Part shown: piece by piece, positions 56,038 through 64,000 of the stretch | Numbering within the stretch: the first letter of the stretch is position 1 | Layout: each line of letters opens with the position of its first letter | DNA from: Eremomyces bilateralis CBS 781.70 | Taxonomy: Eukaryota; Ascomycota; Dothideomycetes; Eremomycetales; Eremomycetaceae | Assembly (NCBI RefSeq): GCF_010015585.1 | Contig: NW_022985074.1 | Coordinates: 744,026-808,025, forward strand | Length of the DNA: 64,000 nucleotides | Reading direction: 5' to 3' | Made by a program: the position numbers and the translations under genes | Notes under the pieces: generated by a model | The model's input: the letters and a program-made list of their open reading frames with translations, nothing else | The model's database searches: none | What the model was told of the DNA's origin: nothing

Positions 56038-56129
56038 AGTCATCGGTCAGATATTTCGTATACGCATCAAGCGCAAATTGGCGGAGCTACTCTTCGCAGA
56101 CCTTTCCCACGGGATAAATAAGAAGGACT

Positions 56130-58292
56130 ATGTCTTCCATAATAACATTTGCTGCCAATAATGATCTCTTCCGGAAACGCAAGAGGGTCTTCCGCGCTTG
56201 CGAATCATGCAAGAAACGGCGGGTAGGTCACTCCCCCTTCATAAAACCAGTCATTGCTAACGTAGAGCTAGAAACGCTGCACACACGTCTTTGATGAACC
56301 TGATGCTGTGTCAGCGAATGAACCTCAAGTAAAACTGCCAAGAAAGGCCCCATCAAGTCCCCAAGCTCAAGGACAAGGTGGCATAGTCGTGAAGAGCCAG
56401 GTGAAGTCAACAGGAAATCTATTTAAGGCCTCCGTTCTGAACGGCGATGGCCACGAAACACCGTCGGGATCACAAAAGAGGTCAAAGTCGCCAGTACCTC
56501 CTCGATTTTATGGATATCTGCATCCCGAGACGGAATTACGGCACCAGATCCGTGATCAGAGTCGCAACCCGCAGGTTCTCCGTCACCAATGCGGCTATTG
56601 GATTCAGACAGAGGATGGCTCGGAGATGCCAGCGGCTGGATTACCTCGCGAGTCACTCGCTCTGTCAGACCTGAGCAATTCTGCGCAAGAGGCTCTTTCT
56701 AAGTACCTACATGCGGTTGACTTCGGTATTTGTCCACCTCGGCAACATCAGGATGCCATGCTGGAAATTTTCTTTTCTTTCGTCCACCCACTCCTTCCAG
56801 TGGTAGAGAAGGATGTATTTCTCAAGCAATATGCCGAGAGGTCCGAACCACGGCTGCTACTACAGGTTCTTTGCATCATCGCATCCAAACATGATCAGGC
56901 GAGGAAGCATTTGTACCTTGGTCAATCAACGGAACTCCTTTCACCCCGCGATTTCGCTCAGAGGCTGTATAAGTCTGTTTGTGCCGCATTGGATGCTCGA
57001 CAGGAGCCGAATAGGATTGTGTTAATCCAGATTAACGCCCTCCTGTCCATGTATTCGGAAGGATATGATGGTTTCGAGCAAGCATCCTTCCATCTTGTCA
57101 CCGCAATTCATCACGCCCATACGATCGGACTCCAATTTGGGAGGGCACGCCAGTCGCATCATGACGAGTATCTCGATAACCTTTGGTGGTGTTTGTGGTC
57201 CCTCGACCGCGTTACTGCATTCACCTGTGGCCGTCCGCTGAGTATCAATGACCGAGACAACCGTCTGGACAAGATCACGACCCAAGAGGATCGGAAGTAC
57301 ACACCGTTTGGTATCTGGCTGCAGCTTTGTGAAAACGTTGACACGGTCATCAACTACTACAGGCCGACTAATGAACCTCTGACAAACAATGGCTGGGAGA
57401 GCAATTTCCCTGCATTTGAAGACTTTCTAGGAGGCGATGAACGAGTAGTTCAAATAGACCCTACTCTTCTCGGTATGCCACTCTCTTTCCATCGTCAAAG
57501 TTGTAAACTAACAAGTGCTATGTAGCCGCACTGGAGTTGTTCTATTATGCTGTCGCGATGACAACATACACGTCGAGATCCTTGAATGATCCCGAAAGGG
57601 GTTCCCCAGCCTATCTTCGCCAAAGTCATTCAGCCGACAAAGTAAGATGCATCTTAGGTTCTAGAAGTCATGAGAACCTCCCTCCAGTATCTATCATCCC
57701 TTATGCACTCTCGGTTGCCACCTCCGTCTCGTATCGTCACTACAGACAGGCTCAAATCCAACGGAAAAAGGAAGAGGCCCTTCAAGAGCTTACGACATGT
57801 TGTGTCTTGCTACGAAGGATGAGATACCAATGGTGGTCTGCCGCCGCTATGGCCGAACTCGCCTCCGCCGCGCTTGCCAAGGCCGATCGACAAGCAGAAG
57901 CGGCACGACAGCCTTCTGTTGATGAACAGCAGAAAAACGAACCGGAGTCTCGCTTACATGCACTTGCCGCCCTGGCTCATGCCCAACCGGTAGATTCAGA
58001 TCCGATGAATCGGCCATACACATCTTCTTCTGCCGCTGGAGGGAGTAAGATCCCTTCAACGATAACCTCGTCATTCCCTAATTTTAGCGCGACCCCCACA
58101 ATGAGTCCATTGACACCACAGTTGGGCACTGCCACGATGGATCTGACCGACTCCCTCGACTGGCTAAACTTCGACAATTGCTTCGACAATATGGATACGC
58201 TTCTTGGTAGCTCAGGGGCCGACATGTCAATGGAGATGTTGCGACCGTTTGATGATGGTGGACTTGGATTACTAGAATTCCCGCAACAGTAG
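56130..58292 (+). CDS. Zn2Cys6 transcription factor with Fungal_trans domain
   Basis: Fungal-specific binuclear zinc cluster regulator. The model has exons 56130-56222, 56272-57472 and 57526-58292, 686 residues. The first intron splits the zinc cluster, and joining restores ACESCKKRRKRCTHV. After a basic Ser/Pro linker the regulatory domain starts near LSKYLHAVDFGICPPRQHQD, includes FFSFVHPLLPVVEKDVFL and LWWCLWSLDRVTAFTCGRP, the hallmark of PF04082-type domains, and ends about 560. The C-terminus has an acidic-hydrophobic tract (DLTDSLDWLNFDN and MLRPFDDGGLGLLE) resembling an activation domain. The visible zinc cluster spacing is C-x2-C-x6-C; the remaining cysteines are not obvious immediately downstream, so the cluster may be atypical. 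Target genes cannot be inferred; its neighbours form no cluster. Confidence 0.85.
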
Positions 58293-58530
58293 ATATTTCT
58301 TCTGGCTGCCTCCCTTTTACGATTCCATTGAATAGCCTCCATGGTCGCACCGACAGATGGATCTGAAGCATATCACTCGGCTTCGAAAGCTCCCGGTCAT
58401 TTATGAAGGCACCTTTCCGCCTGGGATTGGTGAATCCCGAGAATAAACTCTAGTGAGTCGGAAAGTTGATGACACATCCCATCATTTGCGAGGTTGGAAT
58501 GGTGTTACCAATTCCCGGCCGTGGAGGGAC

Positions 58531-59760
58531 CTAGCTCGCCTCTACTCGGACCGGATACTTCTCCAGACTCTCGTACCACTGGATCACACTTCCGATCAAG
58601 AAAGCCCAGCTGCCCCAGAACGTTGAGCAGCTTGCTTGGTACTGGGCCCAGCTATCGGTATCGTACCCGAAGGCAGGACAGATGGTGAACCCGATCCCTC
58701 CGATAAGATTCCAAAATCCAATATGCCAGCCAAGCACACCGAAGGCTGGCTTCCACCACTTCTTCTGTGTCTCAAGCATGAACAAGGTGCCAGAGATGAT
58801 GAATCCCGTGCCACCGACGACTTGAGGAGTCCAATAAATTCCGTCTTCTAGGCCAGGGGACATTTTGTTGAGAATCCCGGGCAAGGCAGTAAATCCCGAG
58901 ATCCAAAAGACCGTCGCGCCGATCAATTGAGAGAAGCAGGCCACGAAACCGATCTCGTGGAAGAAGTGCTTCTTCAGGTCATACCACGACGGCGACCATA
59001 TCCACACCAGATTATCCGCTGGCTTTCCGGTTTCTTTCCGCCCTTCTTCTACGCTCCTTGACCGCCCGGCTTTCTTTCTAAAGATATTCCAAGTCTTTTG
59101 GTGATGATGGATACAGTGCTCAATTGCCGGCTCCACTGGCCTGGCTGCTTCGTCCAATGCCTCGTGGACTGCCCACCCAAAACACCCGTCCCGGTTCTCA
59201 TTGAGGGCTTCTAGAATCAGCAAGATACTGCCAATTTCGAATATCGTTGCTCCAATGAATGCTGTCACACCACCTCCTACAAGCTCCTCTCCCTTGAACT
59301 CGCTCTTCGGTCGGATGAGCGGGAGAAAGTTGAAGAACCCATTAATGCACCATATTACACTCCCAAGGGTGAATATGACCGCTACGAGATATGAAATATC
59401 AAAGACCGGTGCCTTGGTGAACATCCGTGATATCCCTCGCAAAGTAGAGCGAATCGATCCGGTTACGGGTATCATGTCAAGAGTTTGACTAGGGTGCGTA
59501 CGTTGAATAGAAAGTTCATGCCGGCCTTTGCGGTTATTTCGAGGCTTCCAGACGTACGTCACCAGCGGTCCTGGTTTTGCTCTTGGATGCCCTTGGGCGA
59601 ACTGATGAGCATCTTTGTCGCCTTCCTTTTGGACCCGAAACAAGGCACGGGTCGGGTTCGCGAAATGTAAGGGGCCATTCGTCGCATTCGGGACGGCCTT
59701 TAGCTCCGGATGAACATGAAATGGCTTGTGTCCGTGTTGGAAATGTCCGTTTCGACCCAT
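58531..59760 (-). CDS. Fungal multi-pass integral membrane protein (YrhK-like?)
   Basis: Single exon, 409 residues, ATG at 59760. About 110 polar, His/Lys-rich residues precede at least six predicted membrane helices: YLVAVIFTLGSVIWCINGFF, VTAFIGATIFEIGSILLILE, FVACFSQLIGATVFWISGF, VVGGTGFIISGTLFMLE, GWHIGFWNLIGGIGFTIC and FWGSWAFLIGSVIQWY. The paired helices with G-x3-F and E-x-GS patterns look like an internal duplication. They recall fungal proteins annotated with a YrhK domain, an assignment I make from memory and only tentatively. No catalytic motif is visible, so the function is unknown. A CACGTGAT lies at 60000, about 240 bp upstream. Confidence 0.78.
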   Translation of the reverse strand: MGRNGHFQHGHKPFHVHPELKAVPNATNGPLHFANPTRALFRVQKEGDKDAHQFAQGHPRAKPGPLVTYVWKPRNNRKGRHELSIQRTHPSQTLDMIPVTGSIRSTLRGISRMFTKAPVFDISYLVAVIFTLGSVIWCINGFFNFLPLIRPKSEFKGEELVGGGVTAFIGATIFEIGSILLILEALNENRDGCFGWAVHEALDEAARPVEPAIEHCIHHHQKTWNIFRKKAGRSRSVEEGRKETGKPADNLVWIWSPSWYDLKKHFFHEIGFVACFSQLIGATVFWISGFTALPGILNKMSPGLEDGIYWTPQVVGGTGFIISGTLFMLETQKKWWKPAFGVLGWHIGFWNLIGGIGFTICPAFGYDTDSWAQYQASCSTFWGSWAFLIGSVIQWYESLEKYPVRVEAS

Positions 59761-62700
59761 CGCTTTTCTTTATTCCGTAGCTCTTAACTTCCACTCCCTC
59801 GCCGCGAGTGATTCATAATAGGGGCCATTGTCAGTCGAAAATATCCATGGGACGTATCCTTTTAGGGGTGAAATATAATCAAATGTTGGTTTTAGGTAGA
59901 AAATACCTCGGACCTTGGGGTAAGCTTGAACTGCGCGGAATTTGGGAGCTGCATCAGTTGATGAATTGAACTGACGTCGCATTGACCTTAAGATACATCC
60001 ACGTGATTCAGCCCTATGAGAAGCACACCTGTGAGCTGGTTCATTCATCTACGTGCCTCGTCCCATGGATCTTGATTCTTGAAGGCATCTTTAATAACAA
60101 CATCCAAGGTGGTAGGTAGTGAAAGTATTAAGTATATCATCAGGACTTGAAATCCACAAAGTGCTTTAGGACTGTTGGTAATGGTGTGCTCAGTAGCTTC
60201 AGAGCTATTTCCTAGATATCCTCATTTCCAAATCCTCCGTTCTGGATATTTCCTAGGCTGGAGACAGTCTTCTAACTTCTAAGACTACAGACGAAGTATT
60301 TCGTTTCTCAGATATTTCGACACTAAGGTAATAATTCCAATCTCTACTATCTTCGTACAGCGGTCAGACGCTCCGGTCCGCAGAAAGTCGAATCCAAGCT
60401 CTTGCGTTGCTATTTTCTAAGTCTCATCTCAAATCCAGTCACCTTTCATGTCATGCTTTTTGACGGGTTCGAACATGACTGTGGAGTGTCGATCAACGTC
60501 AAGTCTTCGTCAGTCGCCGCAGTGACCAGCACACTGTCTCGATGACCTCTGGTGTGCGAGAACCTTATGTCCGTTCGTCAACTCCAAGTATAGCACCGAA
60601 AGAGCATTGGGTAGACCAGGCAAGACTCAGTGATTACTGGCTTCCATATTCCAACCCTGCACGGAAGCGGTGTGACTGGTGGCAGCTCCGAATGCCTCCA
60701 ATCCATGAAACTTACTGCTAACGCACTAGCCAATCAGATATTCCATACCAGGTTGGAGATGATGTTCACAGAAAGGATCAGGAGAAACCATCCGATGGAA
60801 ACTTGCATCTGCCTTCAACATGGATCGCATCCTGGCGGCTACAATGCGAAGATGATTTATGTCCTTGACGGTTGACCCCTCATCCTCGATAAGAATGGAA
60901 ATCCAGGCTCCAGCTTCCATTTGATGGTACCTGGGTCCTGGGGCTGCAACTTACCGCCGAGGCGCATTTGGCAGGCTTACTCACGAAAAAAACGTATCCA
61001 GGCCAGCTCCATTTGGCCATTCCTGCATCTCGATTCCTCGGAGCTGTCGAACACTCGTCTGGTTGCCTTCCCAGCCAGCTATAGTCAACATTTGCGCAAG
61101 GGGTGTCATCATGTACATTGCCCATGTAACAGGGTCGTTTCCCCTCCATTCTCGATTGGTAAATCAACACTTGCGCAACGGCATTGATCATGAGTACCAG
61201 TATCTCGGATACCTGGAGCTGAGGGAAGGCTCACTGCTCACTGCTCATTGCTCAGCGTGTCAGTCAGTCCGACTCCCACCAATTCCCGAACCGCCGCATT
61301 GGTGTCAACACGAAAGTTTACTCAGGACAAACAATCAGGATGGCTCCCAATCAAACTCTGCGGATCATGACATCGGAGACGCTAGGCGACGAGTGACATT
61401 TTGGAACCCCCATGCAAGCCTTGCTCCCTACTCAGGATTTTTTCGGTTCGTCATCAGACCGACGAAATGTTCCGGTCATGATCTGCAGGAGAGGCAAAAG
61501 AAAAGAAAGGCACATGCCGTTGACCACGATCTGAATCTTATTGGGGCGGAACAAGATCTGGAAACAAACTGCTCGTTGTGCACCGGTCAGGCGCTCACTT
61601 CAGCACTCAAAACTCAAAAGCAGCTACTGACCGGGGTTCTCAAAGACTTGCTACGATTTACGAAGATTCTTTAGTGCCCAGTGGTGGGTTGGATTGGCGA
61701 GTGGCTTGATCAACAGCAAGTCATCGAGCCCCCTTTCTTTCCCCAGTTATTCCAGTCCAGGTACAGATTTGAACACGGGTTTCTAGCCTTTTCTGGAAGT
61801 ATTCGAACTTTGGTCAAATTTCTCTCCCTGCAGATGATGGCTGTTTTTATCCCTGGTGGAGAATGCTGATCTCTGTTTCACTGTTCAACAGTCGTTTCTG
61901 GGATCTTTGGAAGTTTGGATTGATGACGACTGTAGATTAGTTGCCAATGATCTGCATTGGTGTAGACTAGGGCCTGGGGCATGCCATATTGTCTATTGAG
62001 GATCGAGCGAATGTGGCTTGTTCTCAATTTTGCCTTGCGGTTCCATCGGCGGTACTGGATGACTCCCAAACCCCGATTCCTGGCTTCCCGCATGTCGCAG
62101 CTAGCCGTATCATGTTGTCAGCATTTCGGCACTTGAGTGACCGCACTTCAGATCGGCCGGCATTTTGCCAAGTTCTGGACTTCTGCCGATCAGCTCAATA
62201 CTATTACAAGCATAATTCGTGAAAATAGCGAGAATAGCGACAAGGAGCGGCAGGGCTGGTGTTGGACTTGATATGATGGTGGGGCATGACTGACTGGATC
62301 CTGGATGAGCGGAATGGGCGATGGTGAGAAGGAAGGATGAAGTCACCCCCATGAAGAGTCTCAACAGAGGCCCCAGCAGAGGGCACACTGGGGACAAGGG
62401 TGATCTCAAGTCTCAACTCTGAACTCACTGATCGATTTTCACGATTTCACGATTTCACAGTCAAAGCGGAAGTGAAGTGAAGAATCAAGGAAACATGGGT
62501 GAGGGGAAGCCTGCTGGAGATTACGCGCTTCGTACCCAAAAATACGCCTACCTTCACGTCCCTGTACCTGCACTGCACCAGCCCCCAGGCATTAAGGCAT
62601 TAAGGCAGCCATGTCTCCCCTTCGCGCCTTCTCGGATCTCTGACAGTTTTTGATATTTCGTGTCCATCTCATCGCTCATGTCAGGTCTCGCACTCTTAAC

Positions 62701-64000
62701 TGAGGGTTGAACTGATAAACTCTCCAATAAGCTCTTGCTTTCAGGTCTCTGCAAAACTCCAAGTCCTGTTTCTGAACGCCCGAATGTTTTTGACGCTGGC
62801 GCTGTCGGGGTCCCTAGTGGGCCAACGTATCAGATTCAGACGAGTATCTACCTACTGTGGGCTACAGTCAACATCCTCACATCTCTCATATGAGACGATG
62901 GAGATCGCCAAAGCAATCGCGAAGGAGTACCCTATCATGATGACTGTTCGCAGTCTTACAGCATCGGTGTGCAACCTCTCTGAGGCTCGCACGAGTAAAT
63001 ATATGTTGTACGGAACCTTTGGATACCTTCCTCACCTTGGGATTGTGGCGGTACAGAGAGAGCCTTTTCCCTAACGGGATCACAAAACAGGCAACAGCCA
63101 ATAGGACAGCAAGCAGAGTGAACTGAAAGCAGACAGGATGCAGCAGGCAGCCAGAGAATTCCGCACTTGCCTACGATGGGTGATCTGCCTGGTGGCTTCG
63201 TGTGGTGAGTGGTCGCCTCACAGCTGGCGCCCTTCATTTCCTTGGGTCAGTTGGGCACACAACATCAGCATCGTAATTCAGAAAGGGACCCTCCTCCGGA
63301 GGATAATTTTTCCCAGGCGTTGTTGATCTGGCTTGCACCCGGTTGCGGGCCCGTTGCTGGGTTGCTCGGTGCTCCAGACCAAGATTGCCCCATCCCCTTG
63401 TTCGGCAAGCAGTTAATGGGAGGCTTCAGAGTTCTGAGTTCTGGGAGGTGAGAGCCAATAAAGCAAGCTGTATTATGTCCAGCCGCATTTGCTTCCATCT
63501 GTATGCTCGAGGGAGCCAGTGACGAGCCAGTCCCGGTGACACAACCATCTCGAATTTCTCGATCCATTTGAAGAATTGGAAGGCGGCGAAAACGTTTTTT
63601 GCGCAGTCATGCCGAGCATCAGACTCAGACAGGGAGCGCAGAGCATGGACCGCGAGACGAAGAGACGACGGCTGCAAGCGGCAACGGGCCTGGCATTCGC
63701 AAGCCGATGGGGCGAAGTGGCGCCTGCAAGCCTGCGTGTGCTAAGTGCCATGAGCTAACCCAGGCAAGCAACTAGCAATGCCGAGCGGTGGGTGCACCGT
63801 GTATTCGCTGTCGCCCAGATGCGACATGCGACCGGAGGGCGGAGATGATGAAGTGTTCACTTTAGTCCCTCCCATTTGCTGCGCTTCGGCTTACCCTAGC
63901 CCATTGCGCCCGCGCCTCTCTCCCCCCCGTCAAACAAGAAGGTGGGCTTGGGGTATGGGCGCCTTGAGCGGGTGACGGGAATAGAACCAGACAGGAGGAA
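59761..64000. other. 4.2 kb region without a supportable gene
   Basis: Many short frames on both strands, the longest 203 codons (61063-61674), but none has a conserved motif, plausible exon chain or consistent codon bias. The first 300 bp probably include the promoter of the membrane-protein gene. Short direct repeats occur (for example CTCACTGCT-type near 61231-61254 and ACGATTTC near 62437-62458). No transposase, reverse transcriptase or terminal repeats were seen. Base composition is close to that of the genic part. Confidence 0.55.

Noticed and set aside
61063-61674. 203-codon plus-strand frame
   Set aside because: No recognisable motif, odd composition and no plausible splice context; comparable to chance frames on both strands nearby.
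1-64000. Biosynthetic gene cluster, mobile island or virus-like insertion
   Set aside because: The genes are conserved housekeeping genes on mixed strands; no polyketide or peptide synthase, transposase, integrase, reverse transcriptase or terminal repeats were recognised.

Overview
The window is nuclear DNA from a filamentous ascomycete (Pezizomycotina). The evidence is the gene content (DASH subunit Duo1, Nst1, Atg11, a GH71 alpha-1,3-glucanase, a Zn2Cys6 regulator, a CSC1-type channel) and the short introns, mostly 46-130 bp, with GTATGT/GTAAGT/GTGAGT donors and CTAAC/CTGAC-like branch sites. The class is not fixed by anything I can read. Eurotiomycetes or Lecanoromycetes would fit, but that is only an impression.

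Layout: SEC11 (5' end cut off by the window) and a long gene-free leader run into NHP6. Next come CENP-H and ATG11, divergent from each other. Phosphoglucomutase converges on ATG11, followed by a KES1-type oxysterol-binding protein, a small unidentified protein, a CSC1/TMEM63-type channel and the oligoribonuclease REX2. The replicative DNA polymerase alpha POL1 lies at 25.4-30.0 kb, followed by a membrane-anchored GH71 enzyme. From 33.8 kb there is a large disordered unknown, DUO1, NST1, a Rho2-type GTPase, mitochondrial ribosomal protein mL40, AGM1/PCM1, ISA2, kynureninase, a WD40 protein resembling TFIIIC subunit 6, profilin, an unidentified multi-exon gene, a Zn2Cys6 regulator and a multi-pass membrane protein. 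The last 4.2 kb (59.8-64 kb) has no gene I can support.

The genes are mostly housekeeping and do not form a biosynthetic cluster or a mobile island. Loose themes are chromosome replication and segregation (POL1, NHP6, CENP-H, DUO1), polarity and actin (Rho2, profilin) and sugar-phosphate and cell-wall supply (PGM, AGM1, GH71). No tRNA, rRNA, CRISPR array, retroelement, virus-like element or intact transposon was recognised.

The most unusual signal is in gene structure. Several genes need very small internal exons to read correctly: 6 nt in the Rho2-type gene, 16 nt in profilin, and 14 nt plus 15 nt in AGM1. In the promoters, ACGCGT/ACGCG (MluI cell-cycle box-like) motifs cluster at POL1 and NHP6, and TCACGTG-type E-boxes recur in many of the intergenic regions, including a triplet at about 25-bp spacing upstream of DUO1. 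All splice models here were made by eye from frame, splice-site consensus and remembered family sequences.
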